Shown: positions 1 to 11,200 of the stretch, piece by piece
How the letters are laid out: each line of letters starts with the position of its first letter
Position numbering within the stretch: the first letter of the stretch is position 1
DNA from: Marchantia polymorpha subsp. ruderalis
Taxonomy: Eukaryota > Streptophyta > Marchantiopsida > Marchantiales > Marchantiaceae
Assembly: GCA_037833965.1 (NCBI GenBank)
Contig: AP031355.1
Coordinates: 29,475,501-29,539,500 of the forward strand
Direction of reading: 5' to 3'
Length of the DNA: 64,000 bases
Notes under the pieces: model-generated
The model's input: only the letters and a program-made list of their open reading frames with translations
Databases searched by the model: none
What the model was told of the DNA's origin: nothing
Program-made: the position numbers and the translations under genes

Positions 1-1047
1 AAAAATTTAAAGAATATATTTATGTAAATAAATTCATTAAGTAAAAGGACCAAAGTTCATTTTTCGAGACATTGGAATAAAAATTCAGAACTCCTTAAGG
101 AAAAAAGAAATTTCTCGCAACAGTACTATGCTAGAGTTGATACAAAAATACTTTTCTCAAAATCATAGTTATAATTTATTTTACTTTTGGAATTATCAGT
201 TATATCTTCAACGTAAAAAATTCATCAATGTGAACTTTAAGATTGATGCAATAGTTGATGTAAAAACTTATTATACAAAATTATAGAATTATTATCTGAA
301 TTTCCTTACAACTTTACTAATATATATATATATAATGTGATTGCACCAAAAAACAGAAATGGATAGAAATGGATAGAAATGGAGCACATATAAGATGAAA
401 ATACAAATTGCATACGCTTCAAAAATTCTGTCAGAAGAAGTGATCATTAAAAATAAAATGATGAATTTGCCTGTAGATTGTACAAACTTTGAAATTGTTA
501 CTTCATTTTGAATGCAAATTTCACATTGACAATGACTCAATATAAATATACAAATATAACTTGAGCATTTCAGAAAAAAAAGTCTGCAATTCTATCAAAT
601 TATTTTTAACGTCATTTAATATCAAGAAAAATAAGTAAAAATGGATTTTAAGAAGAAATTACTGAAAATATTATTCATGAATACACTTTATCTGAATAAT
701 GATCTACAGAGATAGATTGTATGAGGGATTAGTTCTGTCATGGTAGTGTTGAATGTTTACACTCTTTCCTCTGTAACTATAAACCAAGTACACATTTTCC
801 CCCAGCATCTCAGTTCCATTCTAGACTAATATCACCACATACCTCCACTACCACACAGTAGCACAAATGACATAAACTGAAAAATGTGTTGCTGTTACAC
901 AAAGTGTCTTGACATCCAGAGCATAATGTAGCAGCTTTGCAAGGCAAAGCAATCCCTCGAGGGTGTCCAGCACATCCATACACACACGTCGCTTGAAACG
1001 GACATTCATTTCCATCGTCATTTTGGGATAGTTAGGAAGGATCACCG
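1..1047. other. AT-rich flank, no gene recognised
   Basis: The sequence is strongly AT-rich and only short ORFs without family resemblance are open. The part from about 850 to 1047 may be the distal 3' untranslated exon of the minus-strand CCCH gene, because the splice acceptor of a 3'-UTR intron lies at about 1160. This stretch is left of the segmental duplication boundary and has no counterpart beside the second gene copy. Confidence 0.6.
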
Positions 1048-1245
1048 TTGTCACTTGCTGTGTTCCTTCAATGCTATCTCTTCCATGAGGAGATTTTATG
1101 TTTCTTGTACATTCATACATCAAACATGAAACCAAAATGTCACTTTAGCTGATTGCTAACCTGAAATATAGACCAAATCTAAAACATGTTTAAAATAACA
1201 GATTCAAAGGCATTATCTACCAAACTAAAATCTCACTATTTACCT

Positions 1246-4200
1246 TCAATTTGGTGATCTCCAAACTTCTGTCTCGTTGTCACCACTCATCATCATGATA
1301 TCAGGAAACTTATGATCCCATATATTGTATGGTTGATGTATCGGCTGATTTTCGTAGGTTGAAAACGATTTCAAGTTCCCTTGAAGCACTGGTGTTCTTG
1401 GCTCCTCCATGAAGTTACCTATGACATGAGGATCAGAACTTTGTGTAAAGGTGCCCCTGGACGCGCTTCCATTGTGTATACATGCATTGTTGTTTTCTGA
1501 GAAGAGGGAGTAAAAATTCTCAGTATGACCACTTGGCGTTCCGTTGCTGCTCCTAGAGGATCCTACAGATCCCAGGTCCTCTAATCCCCCTCGCATTCCA
1601 TTCTGGCTTGGGAACATTGATGTTTGTCCAATAGTTCCAATTTGACCCAAGGAACTTGATGCTTTCAAAGCATTATTCTCTGAGTTCCCAATCCTTTTGT
1701 TCTCAGCAAGTTGCTGAAAAGAGTCTGCAAAATTCAAATCTTGAGAAGAGACTGCATATCTGTCATATGCATTCATGGCTCTTCGGAGAGGAGCCATAGT
1801 TGTCGTCATGGAAGAAACCACGGGAGATTGAACATTCTCTGTCACGATTCTTGCTTTCCCGCGGGAAATTGCAGCTGCATATGACCGCCCATCTTCCATC
1901 AATGTTCTGCCTTCCATCTGATGGCGCCCAGTCGATCTCGTCCACATTGAGGCAGGAAGAAGCACCATGTGAGTGGCCGGGCCTAATCCTACAGGTACAA
2001 TCTTGATTTTGCACAATTCTGGATGGGATTTGATAAAATCATGGAGTTTATGATAGCCAATGCTCGTGTGGTCTAACTCTAAACCACAAGTGGCTCTGAA
2101 ATCTCCCTTTAACGAAGATAATGGGTACCACTCTCCTTCCTTTAAGCGGTTGTAGACCTCAATCAAGAAACTCGGAAGCCATTGCTTGAACCGTAACACC
2201 CATTGTGCGCCGGCATTGCATGTGGGTGCCGTAGATGAGCCACCTTCTGATACGGCTTTTTTTTTCTTCGATGACTGATCATCGGCACCTTGGTTTCCTC
2301 TCTTCGTCCACTGAGCTGGCTCTTCACTTTCTGCATTGCAATTGAGATTTGTAAACGGCAGCTTTGGTGTCAGCAAACTTGAGCTCGAAGTACCCCCAAA
2401 AGAAGCCTCAGGTGACAATGATCTTGTCATCGGGAAACTTCTTTCAGAAGTCTCAAGATGGGATACTCCTGTGCGTGGAACGGCACCCTTGATCTCCACC
2501 TGAATGGAGCAAATAATAAAAGTTAGATGACAGTTTGTGCTCAGAGTATTACTAAATGCTAGTCCACCGTCCAACACCAGTTGCACCTAATGGAAACATT
2601 CAGATGTTCAAATGTATAACAACTCTTTAGTTCACTGCAGTCCCTTTTCATGTTACAAGATTGTCGAAGCGGGCCTATTTTGATATGATTTAAAGGTGTA
2701 ACATGTGCGTTCTTAGATTTCCAGTCTTAATAACCATCAACCACGGTCGACTCACAACAGATACTCACTTATGAGGGTAATATAGTCTGTTAGTCTTGAT
2801 AATAATACTAGCTTGTTGACATATAACATATAGATGCCAAGAAGGGTGTATGCTGAGAATTGTCAGGTATCTTCTGATATTCTAACTGAACTACTTGGTA
2901 TTACTGCAGGCCGATTATGATAAATGAAAGAGAAAAAAACTCGAAGGCTGTTGTTGCGAGTTGGAGAAAGGGTACGGCACTGGTCATTAGGTTGGCGCAG
3001 TCAACCTTGCGTAGTAAATTGTAAATTCCTTATGTAGTAAACGTTCTAAAAATAAAAAATAAAAAATTCTCCCAACTATTAAGCTTTAAGAAAAACATTT
3101 TTTTTTCTTCTGACTAATGCACAATCGCATTCAACTCTCAACGCTTCACATTAATTCTTCGCGAGAATCCTTCCCGAACATAAATTGAGGCAAAATTGTA
3201 CTTTTTTTCTTACTTTATTCGAAGTAGAATCACGCGATCATTTAACAGGTGTATTTAATTATTCTTCCCTTTCTTTTCTTTTTTCATTCTGAATTCCTTT
3301 ATAGTAACAATTTCATAATCATATGTGTCAAATGTTCGAATTGGGGATTATCAGTTTCTACCACTACCAGAATTATCACACACTGTACTAACCTATCTAG
3401 GAGATTGATGTTAGACCAACTCCAAATTAATTCTAGATTCTAAAATTGGAGCGAAATTTCCCTAACTATAAATTCTTTCAATTGACGCAGTCAACTTTGC
3501 GCGAAATGGCGTGAACAACATGTATCAATGTTTCATGCAAAGTGGAAACACTGAGATCACTGCTCTTGGGCAAATATCTAGTTAGAGAGTTTTTAGAATT
3601 TTCAGCGTTTATTGCTTGTATGAGTACAGCAATCCACCATTTGTTTAGATCCTTTAATTAATATGTCGGTGGTGCAATCTACTTCAAAAACCCAACTTTT
3701 TTATAGCTCTCAGTATATTTCATGTGGAAAGAATCGACTCATGCACTTCAAAAAGAAATATCAAGTTGGTATGGATGGTGTTTTGTCCTTGGAAAAAATG
3801 CACCAATCCATTCGCACGGTCTATGTGATAGTTGTTAAGAGAGTGTCCAAAGACTTAAAATTATAGAATATTACATGAGTTATAAGTATTGTGATTATAT
3901 ATAATAAAATAAAGTCTAACATATTTATTTTTCGATCCCCTCAAACTTATATATGATATTGAAAATTTTGGATATGTAATGAAATCTATGTAATTTAATA
4001 ACCCTTTGTTCCGGTTTTAGTTTCATCCTTCTTCCAAGTAGCAAAAGCTTGAGAGTCTTATCTTTTATTTCGTATCTACTTTTACCCTTTCCTGTTTTAG
4101 ATTAAGAGTCTTAGGTCCGGCAAGAACATTTGTGAACCTCCACAAAGTCAAAGAAAGAATCCAAGAAGAATATTTTGTGTTGATAAAAAGCATCTAAAGA

Positions 4201-5864
4201 TTGTCAAGAAGGCTGTCAAAGTGTTCTATCCTGAGTATAGTTCATGACAAGTCAAAAAATATGTAATTTCACTAGGTGTCAACTGGTATTCGTAATTCCA
4301 CTAATTTGATTTTGTGCATGTTGAAGATCATAGTAGCCTAACAGAGGATCATGATTTGATGCTTGACTTACTCTTTTTAATTCGCAAAACTGATTATAGA
4401 TGTAACAGATCGATTTCAAGAAGGTTTTCAAAGTGATCAGGGGACAGAAGATCAGGAATGTGATCCTTAACTTACTCCTACTTAATTGCTTAATGACATG
4501 ACAGAATCGGACCAAGCAGAAGCACCCAAAAAAAGAATATTCCTGTATTACATGTCTTTATTTACCTTCTTTCCAAACAGGTGGATGTAATGAGTTTGTA
4601 TGGCAAGTAAAACCGATGCCTCATGCTTGAATTTTACAAATCCGAAACCACGAGACTGAACTTGGTCACCAGAATGACTGCCAATTACAACTGCATCACT
4701 GACAGGACCAAAATTTTCTTCGAAAAACACTCTCAAGTCATCTGCACATGAAAAGGAACTAATTAACCATGTTATAATCCAGATATTTCATTGACACTCG
4801 ATTCAAGGCCATCATGAAAGTAGTAATTTCTGTATATTGCATAGTACAAAGTGAAGCTTAATTTTATATTTTTCTTTCTGAATCAAAATTGGACAATGCC
4901 ACCATGACCCTCAATGAAGATCGACAGTAATATAATCTCCAGCGAAGTCTAATCCAGATAAATTTCCAAGATCATCACTTTCTAAGAACTTCTAAAAGTA
5001 CAAGTAGGAAGGTGTACCACTCACCTCAAAATGAATATCTTATTTATAACATCTGAGGAGCACTCTTGTAACTTGTAACAAACTTGTAAACTTCATGAAC
5101 ATCATTGGCATTTATATTCTGTTCTCGAAAGAATTACTGTCCAACAGTTTACTATGAAAAGACTTTGCTTATGCATTAACCTTATAGTACATGATAGAGC
5201 TGTTATATAACCCACCTGAGTCAACAGATGGTGGGAGACCACCTACAAAGACTTTCTTCTTTAAATCCTCTGGCGACATTTGCTGTAAGATGTAAGAAAA
5301 GTCAAATTGTACTAGTAAGTTCACAATCTTAGTAGAAAAATACTGATCACACTTGGCTTCTCAAAAGATGGTGTTCAAATTAAGAAGGATTCTTACATTC
5401 AATTTCATGAGCCGCATCAGAGGTGAGGGACTGTAAAGCATATTTGGTGATAAGTTTCTTGATCTTTTCCGAATTTCTTCATCACCATGAGCAAAGAAGC
5501 ATGCATCTCCACGAACGCATCCACCAGGTATACCGTAATACCTACATAACTCTGATTTTGCTGGGAGCACTATACTCAAGCTAGAGACACGAAATATAAA
5601 GATCGAAATACAGAGCATCATTAGCAAAAGAACATTCAAAGAACTGAAACGATCTATCGGATACCAAAAAAACTAGTGTTTTCTGAAAACACTCATTCAC
5701 TCGTCACATAATCAACCGAATTTTATCGTACTGATTCATGAAAAGAAACCAAACTGAAGTTGTTTACACCTTGAAGCAGATCCACGCCTGCTTTCCGACA
5801 GACCAGTCCTATGGAATTCAGATTCTCCACCCTCCACCAATTCAGAGTTTGAACCTTCCGACAT
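1246..5864 (-). CDS. CCCH zinc finger / RRM / OST-HTH (LOTUS) RNA-binding protein, copy 1
   Basis: I assembled five exons with GT/AG junctions and consistent phases: 5770-5864, 5397-5580, 5216-5282, 4566-4741 and 1246-2499, giving a 591-residue protein. A C-x8-C-x5-C-x3-H finger lies at C44, C53, C59, H63. An RRM follows, with RNP2 VFVGGL at 104-109 and RNP1 RGFGFVKF at 146-153. An OST-HTH/LOTUS domain at about 274-357 starts WVLRFKQWLP. The C-terminal third is Ser/Asn-rich and looks disordered. The order CCCH-RRM-LOTUS matches plant C3H proteins of the AtC3H18/AtC3H46 type, which are presumed to bind RNA; the target is unknown. The start chosen is the first ATG before an acidic MSEGS leader, which is conserved in copy 2. 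A further intron (1161-1243) begins two bases after the stop, in the 3' UTR. Relative to copy 2, exon 1 has lost 7 residues and the C-terminus 6 (around residue 570). I see no disabling mutation. Confidence 0.88.
2820..4250. repeat. Repeat-bearing part of large intron 4 (copy 1)
   Basis: The intron between the RRM exon and the last exon spans about 2.07 kb (2500-4565). Most of 2880-4190 is found again not only in copy B (24.7-26.4 kb) but also, more diverged, at 9040-9790 outside any recognised gene. It therefore behaves as an old dispersed or duplicated segment. Confidence 0.65.
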
Positions 5865-6043
5865 CGTGACAGGAATTCGAGATGGTGTCCGAATATCTCA
5901 CAGGACAGAACTTTGTACACAGAAGGAGCGTCCTGGATCGCTCAGCCTGCTTCCAATATCAATGATGAAGATTGCAGCGCTTCCCGCGCTTAAATCTCCA
6001 TCATCCAAGGTATCAAAAAGGGATTCAAAAAGCATCCGGATGC

Positions 6044-6536
6044 ATTTTGAATCGCTTTTTGAATCGAACTGGTGGAGAACGCATTTTGAAACTCTTTTTG
6101 AATCGAACTGGTGGAGAACGCATTTTGAATCGCTTTTGAATCGAACTGGCGGAGAACGCATTTTGAATCGCTTTTGAATCGAACTGGCGGAGAACGCATT
6201 TTGAATCGCTTTTTGAATCGAACTGGTGGAGATCGCTTTTTGAATCGAACTGGCGGAGAACGCATTTTGAATCGCTTTTGAAATCGAACTGGTGGAGAAC
6301 GCATTTTGAATCGCTTTTTGAATCGAACTGGCGGAGAACGCATTTTGAATCGCTTTTGAAATCGAACTGGTGGAGAACGCATTTTGAATCGCTTTTTGAA
6401 TCGAACCGGCGGAGAACGCATTTTGAATCGCTTTTGAATATAACTGGTGGAGAACGCATTTCGAATCGTTTTTTGAATATAACTGGTGGAGAACGCATTT
6501 TGAATCGCTTTTTCAATCTAACTGGTGGATAACGTT
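6044..6536. repeat. 39-bp minisatellite, about 13 units
   Basis: About 13 head-to-tail units of roughly 37-39 bp each contain AACTGGTGGAGAACGCATTT or a near variant, joined by GAATCGCTTTTTGAATCG. Variants alternate between TGG-TGG and TGG-CGG, and some linkers lack one or two T residues. A 39-bp unit is a multiple of three and stop-free in several frames, so long but spurious ORFs run through it on both strands. It lies about 180 bp upstream of the start codon of the CCCH gene copy 1. Copy B has only two degenerate unit-like segments at 29000-29115. Confidence 0.93.
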
Positions 6537-7018
6537 AGTTTCGAAACCAATTAAGGCTGCTTACATTCAGATGCGCGTTTTAAATCGCTTGAGAATCGAA
6601 TTGTTCGGGAACTTCAATTTAGAACTCGATTTCAAAGCACTCTGCTTTAATTTTGATCTGCAATTAAATCTTTGCATATACAATCTCGTATCTCTGTCTT
6701 TTGAAGTTTGCAAATTTGAATTTAGCATATGCGCACGGTGTTCATCCCAGAGCAAGAACAAAGTAAAAACCTCAATCCAAGTCGCGCCAGTTTCGCATTT
6801 ACTTTCCTTCCTCGGGTGACTTTAACTATGACATTTCGTACTTGAAACAAAAGTCTTGAGTTTATGTTGGTACATTTTGAACGTTTCCTGTGTGTTCACA
6901 AGAATTTACCATCTGATACCATGCTTTCCGACGGAAAGCTCAACGTTCGTCTTAACGCTATATGCATGTCACCGAGATTGTTGATTTCCCGTAAAAAATC
7001 TCAGTGGGAAAGAATACT

Positions 7019-7553
7019 GCTGTACAGTACTGGTTTGAGCTCCTTTCTGTCAAGTCGAGGAAGTTCAATCTTGCTGAGCATAATTTTATCATAGGATCAC
7101 AACTAAGTTTATGAGATGCAATTTTACTTATGGTTGTACTTGTTGATTGCAGTGATGTGTGCGGCATAACTTTTATAAATTTGCATTTAATTTTCAAAAA
7201 CTTTAACAGGAGATTGATGAAAACGAAATTTGTCATAACCTAGATTATCACCGTCAGCATGCATAGCTAACTTTTTTACAATCCCAACATTTTTAGAAGT
7301 AGCTCAGATTTTAGTTAAGTGCATCATCATTGTTGTGCTTGTTTGTGCAAAATAATTTTCCAAAACTAAGAACCAGGTTATTCAATTATGCAGTTTTATT
7401 AACATTTTTCTCATATAAATACATAGTTGTTGATCGAATTTCAGAAAGATTTGCAAATGTAAAGATACATAAAATTATATTTTTATTTTTGTTTGAAATT
7501 TTTCTTTGTTTGAATTATTAGAATAAAAAGAATATTATGGTCGTCATAAAATC

Positions 7554-7584
<31 letters not shown>

Positions 7585-9039
7585 AGAATCACATATTTTT
7601 GTATTTAATTTCATCTTAGGTGAATTAGAAACAGCAGATTCAATTAAAAAAAAGACTGGCTTGCAAAATCAAAGTTTTAAAAAAGATGTAACCGAAACGT
7701 TTGATAAAATGTCGATAATATAGAATTATTGTTGTAGATGTAAGATCTTGCAAATTTCGGGTGGCTCACATTCAACATATATCATTTCTCCAGATTCTGA
7801 AGCATATTTTCAAATATATATAGTTAATTTACATTGGAATTATTCCTGAGGATAAAAGTGTAGTGAATTCTAAATGTAATAATTGTAAGTGAAGCTTGTC
7901 CGAACATGGGATATAGCACGACTCTAAGCTAAGGTTAGAATTCTCACCTAATATGAACAAAAGTTGTGATTGTAATGAATTAGCGACTTAGTCTATCATT
8001 AATCATCTGTGCTTGAGGTCGTGAGACTTTTAAGACGACCAAAATCTTCCCTATCCCACCAAAAAAAAGTGTTAGTTGATTTTTTATGCTTCATCTAGCA
8101 GATAGTTTGAAACTATTTATATCAAAACATATGGTTTTTTCCGGATAATTTAGCTAAAACGTGAAAATTAAGATGAAAATTTACTTCCTAATAATTAAAA
8201 ATCACTTCGAATTATATTCTATCAAGATTGCAAGCCATCAAAAGTATCACAATAATGCTCTATCGACCTAAGAAATTCCACTTTCATTTTCTACGAATTT
8301 CTTCGTTAGTGAGTGAAAAGTATGACTCACATTTCCCTATGTGACACTACTTTGAACTCAATCAACACATTGATAAAATTAAAATGCTATGTTGACTGAA
8401 TTTTTGAACTGAAGGGATTACTATTATAGAATGACGTAGGAAATTTCAACCAAACCCATGTTTGTTTTCCGGAAACGTCATCAATGAGTACATGCGAGTT
8501 TAGTTTATTCATTTCTGGCCAAATCTACAAACCCCATGTATTGATGACGTTTTGATAGATCACATTACTAAACTTTGAGGTTGAAAAAGTTAAAAAAAAA
8601 CAAAGGAATTTTTGGATAATTTACATTTTTTTAGTTTTGCTAAGCTCAATCTTCATTTTTAGTTCTAGACGAGAGGTTAATTCTTCACTGTTTTGGAATA
8701 TAAAAGTATGTGTAGTTTTACTAATTACTGTCAAGTTCATTTGGATCAAGCGAGACAACCTCAGATCTTGACGATGGCTCACTAATTCCAATCTCCTAAT
8801 ACAAGCTAGAGAAGTACTAATTGAGGTGGAAATAATATAAATTAGCCATACATAGAGTAAGAGATTCCACTCCAATTGGATGCATAGATGAGAAGCTAAG
8901 CACGGTATTCTTTGTACATTCATTGCTTTAAACTCACTTGCATCTAAACCATTTGGGAAGAGTGGCACCGAGTAAATTAGCAATTAGAATGGGAAGGCCC
9001 ATCTATGAATTCCTGGATGAAACAAAACGGGAAATATGC
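7019..9039. other. AT-rich intergenic region, (TA)n tract
   Basis: No gene is recognised. A (TA)n microsatellite lies at about 7557-7584. The rest is AT-rich with only short, unsupported open frames on both strands. Confidence 0.6.
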
Positions 9040-9790
9040 CATACTGTGCCTGATATATCCGAAGTGAACTACTTGGTGGTACTGCAGGCTGCTGCCTATG
9101 GTAAGTAAAAGAGAAAAGAACTACCACGCTGTTGTTGCGAGTTGGCGACAGAGTATCGAACAGGTCAGAGGTTGGCGCAGTCACATCTCGAAATTTAATG
9201 AATGACATATCTCGTGCAAAGTGGAAAACTTGCTACAGTCAGTTTTAGTGGTTAATACTTTTAGCGGTACAGTGATCCACCCTATTTTCTGGATGTTTGG
9301 AATCATTTGTGGGTGATGAAATCTACTTCGAGACCCAAACTTCTTATGGCTGTAAATCTGCTTGATGTGTATACAAAAATGGATAAAATCAACTCATGCA
9401 CTTGAAAAACAACTTCCCAGTTGGAATGGCTGGTGTTCTGTGTCACATTAAATTCACCAATCCAATTACAAGGTCTATATGGTACTTGTTAATAGTGTGC
9501 AAAGATTCAACATTAGAGGACATATTTTTACATATACGTAAGTGATTCAACATACTTACTTTGTCGGATAGGATTTATGAGCTACTTAGATAAATCGGAT
9601 ATGATAATGAATCTATTACAATGTGATAACCCTTTGTTCCGGTTAAGTCATCTTTCTTCTAAGTAGCAACAGGATTGGGTCAGACCTTTTTCTGCTATCT
9701 AAATTTCCCCTTTCATGTTTTAGTTCCAGAATCCTAGGTCCGAGAAGAACATTTAGAACCTCGTCAATGTCGAAAAGAGGATTCAACAAT
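9040..9790. repeat. Diverged third copy of CCCH-gene intron 4 sequence
   Basis: Landmarks shared in order with 2880-4190 and 24730-26370 include GCTGTTGTTGCGAGTTGG, GAGGTTGGCGCAGTCA, CAACTCATGCACTTGAAAAA, AACCCTTTGTTCCGGTT and CCTAGGTCCGAGAAGAACAT. It is shorter and clearly more diverged than the two gene copies are from each other. No CCCH, RRM or OST-HTH exon is visible beside it. It is either a relic of an older duplicate or a dispersed repeat that also sits in the gene's intron. Confidence 0.72.
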
Positions 9791-10051
9791 TATTTTTAGT
9801 TTTAAAGATAAGCATTTCGCACTGTAATTTTTTTTTCCCCCAAATGGTTCGTTCCAATTCCGGTCAAAATACTTATCCTTATAAAACTCGATATATCTTC
9901 AGATTTGAGCTGTAATGAGCCAAAATAGTTAATCAGTGAATCTAATTACCTAATGCCTTATAATGGAAAGAAACTGAAATTAAAGACCGTACAAGTTAGG
10001 ACGGGGCTGGACAAGTGTCATCGGGCCGTATCCGGGAAAAGATGACGATCC

Positions 10052-10249
10052 GGAAACTTCACGAAGCTCGGGGTTTCTCCAGAACCTTTCTACACATTCC
10101 GTCTGCTCGGCCTCTGATCAGACTCGCACGAAATGTTGCGTGCCTTCGCGAACTTTCAGCCTAGTTTGTTCTGGAATCTCGAAATTTCTGCCACTCCTGT
10201 TCCGATTTGACCTCTCCACTCCGACATTGCTTCCAAGCGTATATATAAG
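10052..10249 (+). promoter_or_regulatory. Heat-shock promoter of HSP gene 1 (HSEs and TATA)
   Basis: Two perfect three-module heat-shock elements are visible: GAAacTTCacGAA at 10053-10065 and TTCgcGAActTTC at 10145-10157. A two-module TTCtgGAA follows at 10169-10176. A TATA box (TATATATAAG) lies at 10240-10249, placing the likely start of transcription near 10270-10280. This upstream region differs from the shared promoter of the other three genes. Confidence 0.85.
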
Positions 10250-10517
10250 AGAAATGAACACCAGCGCTCCAACGCACTTTTCAGTCGAAAGCAGAGATTT
10301 TCAACTAGCTTAGAGCTCATTTACATCTCCATCGTCAGCGTTGTTGAGATCGCCTACATCGCTGCGGCAAAGTACCTCACTTATAGTTCTCACTTGATTC
10401 GCGCAACTTTGTCAGCAGTTCGCCGACGAATTGACACAAATTGTGCACGGATTATAATTTCTGCCGGGAGCTTGGCACTCTCTGTATCTCGCAGGATAAG
10501 CGATCCGTTCATTGACT

Positions 10518-11200
10518 ATGGATATCATCTTCGGGCGCGATCCTCTGACCAGTGCTCTTACCCACATTTTGAACAGCCCCGAGGAGTATGAGAGGTCGCA
10601 CAACCCGTCAACTAGAACCTACGTCCGGGAGGCGAAGGCCATGTTCAATACTTGCGTGGACGTGAAGGAGTTGCCGAACGCTTACGTCTTCGTCGCAGAC
10701 ATGCCAGGACTCAAGTCAGGGGATATCAAGGTATGAACGCTCTCACGGTCCCTCGGTGGAGGTCGCCGAAGGGTTTAGTTAGAGACCGAAAGTGTTGCTT
10801 GGTATGCGTTTTATGCCGTTTATTGGCGAGAGATGTCCGCGCACGAACGGGGATGTTGAATGTGGACAGAGAGAGAATTTCACTGCACTGCCTGTCTAGA
10901 GAGCAGCATTGTCGTTTCTGAGTTTGACTCGTCGATTCGTCTATGCAGGTGCAAGTGGAGAATGATAACGTCCTGACAATCGGCGGAGAGCGAAAGCGCG
11001 ACGAATCGAAGGATGAGGCCAAGTTTCTGCGTATGGAGCGACCTGCGGGAAAGTTCTTGAGGAAGTTCACTCTCCCCAGTAATGCGAAGCTGGATGAGAT
11101 CCAAGCGGCTTGCACCGACGGAGTTCTCACGATCACCGTTCCCAAAATCCCACCACCTGAGCCTCACAAACCCAAGACCATTGAAGTCACAGTCGGTTGA
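10518..11200 (+). CDS. Class II cytosolic small heat-shock protein (HSP20), array gene 1
   Basis: Two exons, 10518-10730 and 10949-11200, encode 154 residues, with a phase-0 intron of 218 bp (GTATGA...GCAG). The protein is an ATP-independent chaperone of the alpha-crystallin/HSP20 family and holds unfolding proteins during heat stress. Class II membership is shown by [11 protein letters not shown], then [35 protein letters not shown] in the alpha-crystallin domain and a C-terminal I-x-V motif (TIEVTVG). The ATG before DIIFGRDPL was chosen because the same start is conserved in the other three genes. The intron splits the alpha-crystallin domain at GDIK/VQVE; many plant class I and II genes lack introns, so this is notable. 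Exon 1 is the most divergent of the array, while exon 2 encodes exactly the same residues as genes 3 and 4. The intron sequence is unlike those of genes 2-4. Confidence 0.95.

Larger units (their letters stand above)
1048..7018. repeat. Segmental duplication, copy A (CCCH gene block)
   Basis: This block aligns in the same orientation with 22855-29502. Homology starts at TTGTCACTTGCTGTG (1048 and 22855) and stops at AATACT (7013-7018 and 29497-29502). It covers the 3' untranslated end, all five coding exons, all introns and about 1.1 kb of 5' flank. Shared introns show a DNA-level duplication rather than retroposition. Copy A carries the minisatellite at 6044-6536, while copy B carries a hAT MITE and extra intron sequence. 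Confidence 0.9.

Noticed and set aside
848..1135. 95-codon minus-strand ORF downstream of the CCCH gene
   Set aside because: It lies beyond the TGA stop and after a likely 3'-UTR intron. Copy 2 does not retain most of it, so I treat it as untranslated sequence.
5990..6516. Long repetitive ORFs of 143-163 codons on the minus strand and shorter ones on the plus strand
   Set aside because: They are by-products of a 39-bp minisatellite (multiple of three, no stops). Several overlapping frames are open on both strands at once, and no unit outside the array is related to a protein.
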